From Serinus canaria (lineage: Eukaryota > Chordata > Aves > Passeriformes > Fringillidae): DNA of 64,000 bases. Shown here piece after piece: positions 1-60,921 of the stretch; the stretch's first letter is position 1; every line of letters begins with the position of its first letter. The notes beneath the pieces were generated by a model, which worked only from the letters and a program-made list of their open reading frames with translations, had not been told where the DNA came from and ran no database searches. Both the position numbers and the translations under genes were made by a program. The stretch is from NCBI RefSeq assembly GCF_022539315.1, contig NC_066343.1, positions 42,670,466 through 42,734,465 of the forward strand, in the 5' to 3' direction.

Positions 1-2366
1 AGTGATGTGCCAGAATATAATTAACAAAAAAAATCTTTTTAACTTAAGAATCCTGATTTTAAACATTTAAGACCTCATTTGTTGTTTTAATTCCACAAAA
101 AACCCAGCTCTTCGCATGTGAGCACACAAGCCATATATGTAACTGATTTCAGCTGGGTGAAAGGTGCAAGATAGTATCTTAGCACAACTGGCTGCAGTTC
201 AACATCCTTATGGAAACAATTCAAGGAAGCTACTCTTTGAAAATTGTTCTTCCAAAACAAAATTTCTCAGTTCTTAGGTGCACCTGAAATTCATTGTTTG
301 CATCCACTTTTGTTATGAGGTTGCTCTACACCGTCATTTTGTGCACACACATATTGCATGTTTTGAAGTTAGCATTGATTTGCAAATATTTTCCTCAGGT
401 TTTATGTGGGAATTACAAAATGTATAGACAGAAGAATCATCTCCTGAACACTGGCTATTGAGGTACTAGAAAGAGTATGTGGAGGCAAGAGTTTCACAAA
501 TGAGCAAAATGCTACTTCTTCTGTTTATATTGACAGAAAAACAGAACCAAAATCTAGCTTATCCTCATCCATCCTTCACAACACTTTGCTCAGATCAGTA
601 ATGTACATAATGGATTCAGATAAATTTGGATTCCTAGGAGTTGGGTGTCAAACAAGTTAGAAGCATTTGTACATTACTAAGTCATCCCCATGTAGTGCAG
701 TTCATCCTGTCAACTAAAGTTCATCCTGTCAACTAAATTGCAAAAGTGTGCCTTTAGTGCCTAATTTTCAGAAGAACAAAAGTGTTTGCAATGCACTCAC
801 AAAAAACTTTCAAAACTTTTCCCTGGTTATTTTTGGCCAGATTTTATGAAACTTACTTTTCCCCCCCAAAAAAGCATCTGAGATGAAAATAAATTGTTTT
901 CAGAGATCTCCCTTTTCATCTGAACTATGGATTACATTAATAAAACAACTGATTAGTTAGCTATTCTAGAACCTAAGCATTAAGAACTCCCTATAAAAAG
1001 GAGAAGGTCTTCCATTTTTATTCTATATTAAAGAATCAATTCCAATATGCAGATTGAAGATTTCAAGTAGCTACATGCAGGACTTCTACCACTCTGAATA
1101 CCAGGTGCCTACACCAGGAATAGCAATTAATTTGTAGTGTACAAAAATGCCAATATGCAAGAGCAAATCAAAGCAAGCCCAATTCTACAGATGATCTTTT
1201 CTCCTCTGGCTTTATTTTGTTGGGGTTTTTTTTGTTTGTTTAGTGTATATAGCTGGGAAAGATTTAACAATTAACAGTAGATATTGTGACATGATCTGCT
1301 TTGCTGTCTTTACAACACTACTCCCTTATTAGTCTATATTTTCAGCAACAAAGGAGAAAGTTGTTTAGAAATGAGGATGATGTGTTTACAGAAACTAGTT
1401 CATAGTATTATTTACTATGTTTTAAAACTGTTTGGATGTCACATATCTAGCATTGTCTAGACAGATTTTCCTTGCCATTTAATGAGTAGGGAGAATTTAA
1501 GGGTAACTAAGACTTGATTCCTTGTAAATTGCATCACATAATCACATTGTTTGTCTATTTAATACTCAAAAATAATGGTCTTTGTGTAGCTGTCTGTGGA
1601 GAAATAATGTATAGAGTTATACAGAAAAAAATTCTGGCTTTAATTTGTAGAAATATTAAGCTGTTTGGATCAATGCTTTAGATAGACTTGAATTTTAGAA
1701 GGATGGAACCATGTCAAAGACGTAACTGGAGAAAAGAGAAAAAGATGAAGAATCAAGGACTGTTCTTTATGTGATGTAGGTCAGATATCAGCAAGCAACT
1801 GTGCATAAACCCAAAAAAGAATAATAATAAAAAAATCATTACGTGCTTTCTTGCTTTTAATTGCTGAGAAAGCGCAACAGTTTTATCAGGAGAGAATCTG
1901 TCCAGGTAATATCCCCATATTAACTTAGGAGCAGCACTTGTAGACAAAATACAAGGCATCAGTCTATGATGTAAATATATTTTGTCACATATAGTGCAAC
2001 TCCCTTGTTTTCACCTCATGAAAAAAAAGTTGGTTTATTGTTTCATGTAAAAAATTGTTCCAGACAGATCTTCATCCCTCATCACTTTGAAGAATGAAAG
2101 TTTTAAAAGTACTATCAAGAAAATACATTCAAACCCAGATGCAATTCGTATTTTAAGTCATGCTCCTTTTACATGCTACAAATATATTTTTTTCTCTATG
2201 AATTATTCCATTGCAAAAGCCATACCACTAACTTTCAGTAAAAGCCTGGAATAAATTTTATCATATTCTTCAAGTAACAGAAACACTTACACTGTTGACC
2301 AGTATCCAGGCTCTCCTTGCCAAGACTACGACTACTGTAGTCTAAATATGTGAGGTGAGGAAGTGT
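1..2366. other. 3' flank of DENND4A, no gene seen
   Basis: AT-rich sequence with no credible open frame. It may hold distal 3'UTR. Minus-strand AATAAA motifs occur at 1017-1022, 1211-1216 and 2034-2039 as candidate distal poly(A) signals, none decisive. Confidence 0.5.
699..736. repeat. Perfect 19-bp tandem duplication
   Basis: The unit agttcatcctgtcaactaa is present twice head to tail (699-717 and 718-736) with no mismatch, so the duplication is recent. Confidence 0.9.
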
Positions 2367-2371
2367 CTTAT
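2367..2371. repeat. Left target-site duplication of the LTR (cttat)
   Basis: Identical to 3684-3688 on the other side of the element, the footprint of integrase-mediated insertion. Confidence 0.85.
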
Positions 2372-2493
2372 TGTCGTGGTTTGGAAGTGGTTTTTTTTTT
2401 GGAGACAGTGGTTAGCCCAGTGGGGGCTCAGGTGTGAATATTGGCACCTGTTTGGGCCAATGAGGAGATGGTTCCGCCTCTGAGAACACAGGG

Positions 2494-2500
2494 TATAAAG
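2494..2500 (+). promoter_or_regulatory. LTR TATA box (tataaag)
   Basis: Lies 123 bp into the LTR in a locally GC-richer segment, the expected place for a U3 promoter. Activity is unknown; transcripts would run antisense to the DENND4A 3' end. Confidence 0.6.
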
Positions 2501-2647
2501 GTAGAACTCCCAGGAAGTGACACGCTCTTGCCTGTCGGTCAGCAAAGGGATCGGTCAGTTCTCTCTCCCCCTCCGGCTGTAGGCCGGGTGGGGGAGGGGC
2601 AAAGGCCACGAGGCGCCGTGAGCTAGGCCGGAGACCTTGGATCTTGG

Positions 2648-2669
2648 AAAGAGAGAGAGAGAGAGAGAG
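2648..2669. repeat. (GA)n tract inside the LTR
   Basis: A run of GA dinucleotides; a similar run recurs at about 2753-2769, with poly-C at about 2729-2738 between them. Confidence 0.85.
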
Positions 2670-3516
2670 ACCGGGGGGGGAAGTGAAAGGATGGAGGGGT
2701 GGAAGTAGTGAAAACACCGAGCAAATTCCCCCCCCCCCACCCCGCTTCCTAGAGAGAGAGAGAGAGAGAAGAGAGAAAAGAGATAAGATGCGCCGGGCAG
2801 CTCCTGGAAGTCGGCCAAGAGTGAGAAGGAGAGTCCGGCACCTAGAGATGATTTTAACTTTTTTCCTTCACGATGGAAACCTTCCAGACGTTGATCCTCC
2901 CGGAGGACAGAGATAAGAACAAGAAGAAATGGACAAGTGAAATGAGAGGTTTGTGTGAGTAGGGAGTAGTGGAGTTAATGAGAAGAATTTACTTGGGAAG
3001 AGATAAACGGAGGAGCAGTTTTTTTTTCGGCTGTGGACGGACTAACTTTCTATTGTAACACAGAGACTGCGGTTTTGGGGGGAAAGCAATGGCTCAGACC
3101 CAAGAAAGGCAGTGAAGAGTAGTGGTAGGCAGAAATCAGAAATGAGAGGATTTCTGTCGTGAAGCCCTTGCCCCGGGGGAAATGGGGGGGATTTTGTTAT
3201 CCCAAAAATGGAGAGACTGTCGTTTTGTGGAACTGACCAAAGTATCCTTAAAAAGAGAAACCCCAAAAGCAATCTTCTGGTCCATTTCCATGGTGAGAGC
3301 ATGGAATATGGAAAGGGGTTAGTCAAGAAATGGCACAAGGAGAAGACTGCTTCCTCTTTAATAGAATGTATTGATTGTTAGAAGAAGGATAATGGACTGA
3401 GAATTAACACCTGAGAGATGGGGACTGAAGGAAGATTGGAGTTTGTATTGTATGTTGTAATGTGGGTTGAGAGGGGGAGGAGAAATGTGTTTGAAAGATT
3501 TCCATTCTGTTCTTTG

Positions 3517-3550
3517 TGTGTGGTGTGTGTGTGTGTGTGTGTGTGTGTGT
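3517..3550. repeat. (GT)n microsatellite inside the LTR
   Basis: About 34 bp of alternating GT, with one GG interruption near its start. Confidence 0.9.
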
Positions 3551-3551
3551 T

Positions 3552-3557
3552 AATAAA
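3552..3557 (+). terminator. LTR polyadenylation signal (aataaa)
   Basis: Follows a (GT)n tract at about 3517-3550 and precedes a T-rich stretch, as expected at the R/U5 part of an LTR. A minus-strand AATAAA also occurs at 3569-3574. Confidence 0.6.
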
Positions 3558-3683
3558 GTTTTTTTCCTTTTATTCCTAAATTGGTGTTTGCTTGCTCTGT
3601 TTCTGGTCACATCTCACAGTAGGCACCACGTGGATGTGTTTTCATGGAGGCACTGGCATTGTGCCCAGTCCGAAACCAAGACA

Positions 3684-3688
3684 CTTAT
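3684..3688. repeat. Right target-site duplication of the LTR (cttat)
   Basis: Exact copy of 2367-2371. An unbroken pair argues the insertion is not very old. Confidence 0.85.
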
Positions 3689-4770
3689 CTACTAGAAGCA
3701 ATACAAAAGATGGATACATCTTTTCAGATCATACACATAAGCACTTCATTTCTGCTAATATACACTTGAAGACCACATTTATAAATACATCTTAATTGAA
3801 ATATTGAATCTGGACTATCAGTGCAAAATAATTAACCCACAGGCTAGTATAAAACCAAGGGAGAGGGTGATAAAGAATTCAAGGAGGACACCTCTTAAAC
3901 ACACATGCAAATAGTATAAAGCATAATTTTTTTTTTCAGGCAGTGTCTGTTGACAATTCTTGTGTGTATTCTAATACCATTAGAGCTTCCTACTTAATTT
4001 TGAGAATGCCATCCATTTCTGAGCTGCTTTGTGTAGAAGCTTATCCTTCTTTGGAGAAAGCAGCCAGTACATTTACAGAACCTTATAGTTTATCAGATAG
4101 AGAATACAGGAAAGTTGAGTGTAAGTCTTTGTTTTCTCACAGCTGTAGATACGCATTTTGAAAAGGTCAGCAAAGGTAATTCAGGATACTGACTGGGACA
4201 AGAGTCAGGGAAAGGGTAGCAATTTAATGTACTGTCTGATGAAATTTAATGTACTATTGGATGAAAGCAACTGCATTGCAGCTTCCAATCCAAGGTGTCA
4301 AATATTTCCATTCATACAACCATACCACACATTAATAAAAGGACCCCTCTAGAGGTAAAGGTCATTTTAAAGAAGCATGGAGAATCTGAGCCCTGGAAAA
4401 GTACTTCATTAAAATACACCAATATTGGTGGCCCTGAAGAAAGTCACCAAATATAGACTGCTGTTTCATCATCAGCTTTTTGAGTAACTTGATATCGTGG
4501 AGGAAAATTTTGAGGAAATTAAAGAATTTATGTTTGGGAAAAGCAGATCAACCACTGAAACAAATTCATAATTTTAAAACATTTTGGAAGATTTTACAAT
4601 GCGCCCATGAGATGAATGAGAAGAATACATGTTGCAGTTCAATGAAACTGATTTGACAAATTGCTCAATTAACACCTTTTGAGACTCAAAAGTGTATATG
4701 TCACCATGCTCTTGGGTTTGTTCAGCTCTGCTTTTGTCTCTCCGAAATATGGTGTATGTCTTCCTTACTT
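3689..4770 (-). other. Proximal 3'UTR of DENND4A
   Basis: Sequence directly past the stop codon with no coding signal. On the minus strand I see no canonical AATAAA here; two ATTAAA variants occur at 4223-4228 and 4245-4250. The cleavage site cannot be fixed from sequence, so the UTR may end here or run into the LTR beyond. Confidence 0.5.
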
Positions 4771-52657
<47,887 letters not shown>

Positions 52658-53080
52658 TCAATCACTCTGCTTTCAAACTCAAACCCTTCTCTCAACAACT
52701 ATGAGGATTTAGAAATTTTGAAAAAAAACTTTGCAAATAGAAAAGTACAGAGTTATATACAGAGTTCATGAAAACTCTATGGAAATTGCAAACAAAACTT
52801 TGACTTTTGCTGCACAAATAAGATAGTGAAAGATATTGCAGGTAATTAGATTTCAATTCTAGCACCACAACAGTAATGTTTTAGCACAAGGAAGTTTAAG
52901 TGAGACATAGGATAACTCAAAGCTCTTAACACAGCAGCTACACAAAAAATTCCTTTGTGTTATCTATTATACTGTCCAAGCTCTTCATGGATACATACAT
53001 TGATGTATGTATCCCTGTCTAAAAGCATCCATACTTTCTGCCATTGCTTGTGAGCAATATGACCGCATAATCACATTGTC

Positions 53081-53098
53081 TTTTTTTTTTTTTTTTTT
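53081..53098. repeat. Poly-T tract
   Basis: An uninterrupted run of about 18 T on the plus strand (poly-A on the gene strand). Confidence 0.9.
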
Positions 53099-56000
53099 GA
53101 CAGAGTGAGAACAATTGCAAGTACAGGCTCTACCACTTTAACTTCTGCATAATTCATCCATTTTGTTTTGTAACATAGATCTAACAGTGCAGTCTTGAGA
53201 CACTCAGCTGGCAACCGTAACATCTGGAAGTCATTTACAAAAATCACACATCCAAACCCACATTTCATTAGCTGATCAGAAAGTACACATCACTGCTCAG
53301 CTGCACATTCCAGATCTGGAAAGAGCTGTTCTCTCTACACCACTGATGTTCACTTAGCACATTAAGTTAAAGCAGTGAAACATAAGTTTCTATTAGGAAC
53401 AAACCTAGCTGACAGCCTATGCTCAAGTACAACTTCAAGTACCCAAATCCCATTAAATCTTTGATTTTCACAATATGAGTAAGATATATTTAAACAATAG
53501 CAGTCAAGCAATGAGCCTGAATACAGTTATACCTCTTCAGGAAGCTAAGTAGAACATTCTTCTAGATCTCCTTGTTTCCATCACCGGATTTCTCAGAATC
53601 CCTTATAAAAAGCTAATGAGTAATGGAAGTCTGGTTTCCATCTCTGAAAACAAGACTGCCATAGCTGCCAAGATCCTGCCTACCAAGGAGCAGTTGTTAA
53701 TTGGTATGACCACCAAAATAATTAGTGCACCAATATTGAGAAGCTTCTTGTATTCAGAATGCCCAAGTTTGGTAATTGCGGAAACACTGGCCTCTGATGA
53801 AAAAAGGTGGTTTGGTGAAGGCAATATAATATTGTTCCCTGCAACCTGATTTATGCTACCTGATTTATGTTCTTATCTTGCTCTTTCTTACTAACATTAT
53901 ATTCAAGAGGTATTTTTGATCTTCACAGCACACAAGACTTCTAAGACTTTTGATAATAAGGGTGTTAAATGTTCATCTGAGGCAAAAATCAGTTATCCAT
54001 CCTGCATATTTACTAAGAAATTTTAGCATAAGATTATGTAAATTGTGCCCAATGCTATATTGCAGGCTACTGTAGCATGAGATGAAAGTAAGGAGGAGAG
54101 GGGAAATAACTTCATGTAAATTTGTTGTACCTCTATATTCTGACTACAGTTTTTATTTTCTTACACTGAAATAACAACTTTACAAATCCTTTCACACCTG
54201 AAAGGAGATATACCTGCACCCTTTAAAATATTTTTCCGTAATACTTTTTACACTGTCATTACAATGTTCTCTAAACACTTTGGCTAACAGCTTTGTAGGG
54301 CAATCCATAAATTGACAGAGAAGAGTTTGGCTCCCTTGCAAAGGAGAAAGCCAAGGGACAGTTATTTACATGACTGGATTTATGCCTAAAACATGTAGAT
54401 GCCATATAAACAGGAACAATAAAACGTTTATCCAATTTGTCAGGTCGTCATTTCCTTGTTCTTCAAGTGCCTACATCTCCTGAAGAACACGGAAATTACC
54501 CCAGAGCCATACCTACCTGTGAAGCTCCTACCACCCTTATGTATAAAACTTGCCTCAGTTTACTTTTACTGTCATAAAAAGCATGAAATCAGCAATAAAG
54601 TGCCTTACAGCTAAGCAAGTCAGGAAGAAATGCAGGGGGAATGACCTCAACTCCATCTCTATAAACGGGTCTTGAGTTAAAAGGTCCCTTCTCACACTGC
54701 CACTGCTTGTTTCCACCTTCGCTTCTGTCTGGAACTATAGTTTGAGCAACCACATAATGAACTGGAACAAGAAATTGCTCTGACTGAACGCTAACCTGGC
54801 AGAGACTTAGTGTTCAACCAGAGCAGTTCTCCAGCAATTGCCTGTGTCAGCACAAAAGCAGCAGCAGTATGACACTCTCAGCAGCAGCACTGACTTACAC
54901 TGGATTAATCATAAAACTGTGTAGTCTAAAATGTGTCAGTTTGCCTCTCAGATGCTTGGAATTGTTTGCAGAATCATAAAAAAAAAGAAAGAAACAAAGA
55001 AATAAACCATCCACTCTCCATTCCTCTTAAAAGAAAGTACTAAACTACAATATACTGCAATCTGTAAAATACCAAATTACTGAGAAAAGCTGATAAGAAC
55101 AGCAGAAGAGTTGGCATCCTATCATTTGGGGTTTTTTTTGTTTTTTTAACCCAAAACTTTTTTAAAATGTTCCAGCCTGTTATTAACTGTGTCAAATTCA
55201 CACAGCTCAGTATCATGTTCTCTCAATGCAACACTAAAATCATGGCCTACATTTACTTTTAGCACACAGAGCAGGAAAAAAAACCAAACAGTAACAATAA
55301 CAGCATACGTCAAAAACCTCACAGGAGTTTATACTTTTAATCACAGCTCAAGTTCCTGGAATTGCACTGTTATTCTCAAATATGCTTTAAAAGGAGAACT
55401 TAGTTTTCCTGGGAAAATGGAGGAAAATTTAAAAGCACCTGAAAAAGTAAATACTAAGATTTGGAAAGTTAGAATGCAAATTAAGAGAATCCATTGCAGA
55501 ATTTTCATCAGTGGGATCAATAAAACTGTAGAAGTTAGTTGCTATGGAGGATACACTTATATCTTGGGTATACACTTTTCTCTTATCCATGGCTATGTTT
55601 TACCTCATAGAAACTCTGTGTAATATGTGGCAGGCAAAAGTCAGAGTCACCAGACAATTCAGCTGAGATACTTGGCACAAAAGCTTTGTATGTCAGCACA
55701 ACATTTAGTGAGTTTTTCAAAATGTTCGGAGTCTCTCAAAAGAGTTCCTTTTCCACAAGGACAAGTAAGGTTTCAAATAAGCACTACAAGTCAGGTCTTC
55801 AGGAATCTGTTCTCCAGTTTCAAAAAGACTTAAAGAAACAGGATCACTCAAAAGAGACCTGAAAGTAATAGTTCATAATTAAGCCATAGTGATCTTCACT
55901 AATGCAGCAGTTTTAAAAACATAAATAGACAAAGAATTAGCAGACAGCCACCAATACAAATAGAAACAGAAGAATTCACCAAGTCCAGGAATACTCTGTC

Positions 56001-59000
56001 TTATGAACTGCAGGAAAAAACCCCACAGGATCTGTAGGGAACAAAATGAATCCACTATTATTTTCCATTATTTTTGTGATGACTCACACAAGAACAAGTA
56101 TGAACACTGCTCCTCTTAATAGACAGGGGAGCAAACATTCTTCTACGAGCCCATCTATTCTAAGTTTTATCAAAGCAACTTTTCCCAAGAAGAACATCAA
56201 AAACTACTGTCCTCCATCCATTTTCTATGAGCACAGCTCTGTACATCACAATACCAGAGAAAACCTCAGAATTTAGAAAATATTGTGATTTCTATTTTAA
56301 CACACAATAGTGTGTTTCCTTGCAGGAAAAAATCTAAGTACAAAAACAATTCTAAAATTAAAAACTGCTTATCTTCAGGTTGGACAATGAAAATGCAGGA
56401 TGAATTGGAAAAAAAGTCCACATAAAGTCCCATGAAATATCTTGTTTTTGAATTCTACAAAGATACCTTATTTTAAGCTCAATAAACAAAAATTGGGAAT
56501 TCCATTTTAAGAACATGAGCAATAGTGTTTGAGGAATTGCAAACCCCAATGTCCATATAGACCCACAGAGGTTATGAAAAAAACTACTTAAGTGAAGTTT
56601 GTTTTCCAATTCATCCATAGTCCACAATAGGAAAGTTTGCTGTGAGCATATCAGCAACAAAACTATTTATTTATTTTTTTAATAAAGGAAGGGAAAAAAA
56701 GAAAAATGCATTCAGAATAAAAGATGTACTTTTAACCCACTACCCCCCCACCATGTTCTTCTAAAAGGAATTCCCATGGGCAGTAGTTAGTTTTGTAAAT
56801 GGAAAACAAAACCAACCAGCCCACAACACATTTTAAAGCACTTAGTACAAGATTTGTTTAGCAAAAATATGCAGCACTGAAGAAAACAAAATCTTTTCAG
56901 TGCTAAATGCCAGAAGCATGACAAAGTGCTCTCTCCCACAGTTCACTTAAGTTTGGCTGCTTTAAGAATATAATAGTCTTTCTCACAATCAAAATGCAAT
57001 TTTATAGTTCTTCAAAAAGTTCTAGCAAAATATAGTTAAGTCTTTACAAAGGTCACTAACCTTTCTTAAGGAGAGGTTTCATAGAGAAATTACCTTGGTG
57101 AAAAGGATTCAATTTTTATAAAAATTATTTTTATAATTTTTGAAAAAAAATTACTACATTAGAATTTGCTTCAGTTCAGTTCTAGTCTCTGAAGCTTCGG
57201 TCAAATTCTAAAAAGGTATTTAGTGTCAAATTATCCTCTAAAATTAGGCTAGAAAGTCAGCTTAAGTCTACAAAAAAATGGTACAATTAAATGCAATTTT
57301 TGACAAGTGCCCTAAAGAAAAGGAAGCATACGCTTTGCGTACAGAAGCAAACAAGGGAAAGGGTTTGTTACAAACACCAACCTGATAATTTGCATACAAA
57401 TAATAACACCTTCAACTAATAAGAAGGTGGCATTCTTGGAAAACCATATGCATATACTCATTCCAGAGTAAGAATAATACCTGGATTCAGAAATAGCTGG
57501 TTTTAAGGCTTATGTGCAGGCAAATCCTTGACTACTGCTTATTCCTTTCAGCTCTCAGAAAGAAGGGTTGCAAATGCTATTATCTCAATGCACAAAGCCA
57601 ACAAAATAAACTTACATCTAGAGTATGCATGGATATCAAGGGGTATTTTTTCAGGTCACTTCTAATTGGAGTGCTAACCTTATGTGCTCTCAAGAAAACC
57701 AGCAAAGGGCTTAAGAGGCCAACTAGCGTAGCTTTACTCTGAAAAATCAAGTTGGTCTTTAAAGTCTTGTATTTCCACTTCAGTAAGCACTCTACTACCT
57801 GAAAAGGTAATAATGTCTGAAGTGATTAATGGCTAACACATGGCATTGCAATTTATTAAACTTGTATCTTCTTTCATGTACTGCCATCACCCCCAAACTA
57901 CTATGTGTGTGGAAACTACTTCTTACAAAGTACTTGCTGTATGGAAGCCTGTAACATGCATACACAGATGACCAAAGAATTTAGAAAGGTGACTTTTTTC
58001 CTTCATAAGTAGAAATATTTTTGTAACCCAACTGCACAGGAAATGAGTTTTATTCCAGAATAACTTCAGCATTTTTTTATTCACCGGGGTTGAAACATCA
58101 ATTTTGTCAACAGTCTCCACAGTTGGAATTTTAAGCAAGGTAGATGTTAAAATTAACTCAGGACTTCTGTACAATTCTTTAACTTAGCAAGTGAATTATA
58201 ATTGACTATTGGCATTAAAGAAATTTAAAAAATGCACATGCACTATGCTCTGACATTTACTTTTTTAATGAACTGACCTAAATTCACTGAAAACACTGAA
58301 TTTACTACACTAATTTGACAGAGAAAGACATTACTGGATAGATAGAAGACAGTACATTAGGAGGTCATCTGCAAGTCTTGGAAAACCTATTGGCTACTAT
58401 CTGAGTAAGAGAGAATCATTACTGTGTTTCTCAACCACTGCCAGAGGCAAAACTTTGTAGATAATACAATGATTACCACAGGCATCTCACTCCTCAATAC
58501 AGAAATACAGCTATGTGTCTTCTCTATTCTTTCTTCTCTATTATTTCCAATTAATTAATTAAAAGAGAAGAAGGGTATACAGATTCTGAAAATTCAGAAA
58601 CTTTCCCTGGAGTGCTAAAGAACGGAGATATCTCACTCTTTATTCACACAGATCACTGTTTATCTTGTACTGAGATTAAATAGCACTATTTGTGAAGGAA
58701 TGGGAAGAACAATGTGTTTTCCCTTTGTATAAAAGAATCTTCATCTATGCCAGCTAAATCTTTATTTTATAACAAAACAACCAGTGCAGAATTTATTTTA
58801 ATCAGTGAATTTGGAAGTGTGCCTTAAAACACACAAAAAGTATTACATATTATGCAGATACACCTCTGACGGCACATTAAGAAACAAGAAAGAGATACTT
58901 CTTGAGATAAACAGTATCAGCTCTCTGTTCAAGCTGAAAGGAGAAAAACATTTAAAGAAGATATGTAATTGCCTTTAAATACATGTTTGAAGAAGTTAAA

Positions 59001-59084
59001 TCACTATCATACCCAGCAGTTACGGCTGAGCTGAATTAAGCCTTCAGTTTGTCACTCTTTCCTCGGCATTTGAAATATCAGAAT

Positions 59085-59400
59085 CACAAAATTATTTGCA
59101 TTGGGAGCACACTGACCTGATACATCATCTAGTTCCAACCTCCCTTGCCAGGAGCAGGAGCACCGTCCATTAGACCAAGCAGCTCACAGCCCCCTCCAAA
59201 GTGCCCTTGAACATCTCCAGGGATGTGGCATGCACAGTTCTGGACACCCTGATTCTCAGGGCAAGCTGCACCTCACCAGCCTCTTTGTGTCCTATGTACA
59301 ATCTAAACTCCTCTCCCTTAAGTTTAAAATTTTTGTCCCTTGAGTTTAAATTTTTTAAAATTTATTTTGTGACCTACAGGCCCTCTTAAAATCTCCATGT
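59085..59400 (-). mobile_element. CR1 LINE 3' end, minus sense
   Basis: Written in reverse it contains the CR1 tail landmarks tagttccaacctcccttgcc, then the caagctgcacctcaccagcc area. About 300 bp, 5'-truncated as usual for CR1. It lies in the 5' intron. Confidence 0.75.
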
Positions 59401-60629
59401 AGCATTTCACAGCATAAAGATAACAGCATGAAAAAGCTGGTGGCAAGAAACAGATGATGACAGACGATCAAAAAAGACCAATTTTTGTGGAGGCAGGTGA
59501 TCCTAAATCAGAACAATTAAATTTAATCACCTGGGTCAAGAGAAAGTAGAACCTGAAGGCCTGAACATAGCAAGTTTGATCAGCAGTGAGGACATAGAGG
59601 ATATAGACACTAAAAAGTTTTGCCTCTAGGACTGCTCATAAAAATCAAACCTAAATACAAATGCTAAAGGGCTGTATTACTGGATATAGTGGTTAGTATT
59701 AATACTATGAATTCGGTTTTTTAAAACTTCACATTAGTGAAATATATCAACAATAGTGCTTCCTTTTTTTTTTTACTCTTTCCTAGCTGTATTCCACAGC
59801 AACAGACAGAACACAGTGAAGGTGGTTCTCAATGTTAACTGTATTCAGTAAATCTGCATGGTTATTCTTATTCTCGTAGATTTCAAGACCAGGAAGTTGA
59901 TAGTTGAGTTCACTCTGAAAAGCAGTAAAGAATGCAACTATACCTGGCAATCAAAATTTTATATACTGTTTTGTTTGGTGGGGTTTTTTTCTAGACACGA
60001 AATACAGTTATGATTCTAACACACTCATGTATCCACACAGGCTTAAATGTACACAGCAAGTGCAAACAGCCCCCACTATTACCATTTAACAACCAGAACG
60101 TACTGCAGCTGGCACTCTAGTTGGTGGTCCACTCCAGCATATCTTTCTCTGCTACTGCTCAAATCATTGTGGTTGTCCATATCACACTCACTTCTAAGCA
60201 AACCCATTTCTACTCAGGTAAGTGTGCAATTTGAGCTTGTGCATCTCATTTTCACAGCAGAAATCAGACCTTGCATACACATTACAGACAATATTATGAC
60301 AGAATGGAACATTGTAAACTAGACTACATTACAAAGTTAAGTGGGTTCAGGAGGAATTATTGAGCAAGGAATTTATCACTTAAAATGGCACTTGCAGCAC
60401 ACAGGGAAGTCACAGGGACGTATCTATAGGTAAAGCTCTCTGAAGCATATTTTACACTGTGTAAGAACATAAAGTGCATCCATATATATACACAAACATA
60501 TGCACACCTTAACAAAAGACAAGATAAGGCAACATTACTTCCAGCATACCATTAGGACTGCACAGGATTAAAACAGAAAAAAAGTAGCCCGCAAATTATT
60601 AGCCAGTCAATAGCAAGAAAAAAAATTAT

Positions 60630-60690
60630 TAGAGATTATATTATAGAGATTAGAGAAAATTAAATTATAGAGATTAGAGAAAAAAATTAT
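60630..60690. repeat. AT-rich tandem repeat
   Basis: Repeated ttatagagattagagaaaa-type units in the 5' intron. Confidence 0.75.
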
Positions 60691-60921
60691 TAGAAATGTT
60701 TTTAAAGACTTTCTTGTTTAAATTGCATGATCGGATTATTATGAAAATTATTAAACGAAGTAACAGTTACAGTCACTTGACTAAATTACATGAGGATTAG
60801 AAAAATCAGAATTGCAAAAACAACTTCAGAGATGAACTGCCCTCCTGCCTGTTTTAACACAACCAGCTGTGAAACAGGAATGGCTGGATGTCACCTGCAT
60901 TTTGGTCTGAACATGCAAAAA

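Larger units (their letters stand above)
2372..3683 (+). mobile_element. Endogenous retrovirus LTR, apparently solo, with exact 5-bp target duplications
   Basis: The element runs 1312 bp from tgtcgtggtttgg to ccgaaaccaagaca, near-perfect inverted termini with TG...CA ends. It is flanked by cttat at 2367-2371 and 3684-3688. It has a TATA box at 2494-2500 and a plus-strand AATAAA at 3552-3557, with GA, C/G and GT simple tracts between. Only one LTR copy and no internal genes are seen, so it is best read as a solo LTR left by recombination. The TATA-to-poly(A) distance of about 1 kb is long. A 5-bp duplication fits an ERVL-like or related class. It is antisense to DENND4A. Confidence 0.88.

Noticed and set aside
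2412..2916. Several overlapping open frames rich in R/E or S/L
   Set aside because: Produced by the GA, CT and C-run simple tracts inside the LTR; no viral domain.
53616..53849. Overlapping open frames on both strands (77 and 73 codons)
   Set aside because: Short, unrecognised, and mirror frames of each other; no supporting signal.
55189..55623. 144-codon open frame on the plus strand
   Set aside because: No domain, no splice context and no recognised homology. It sits in the 5' intron of DENND4A and is compatible with chance.
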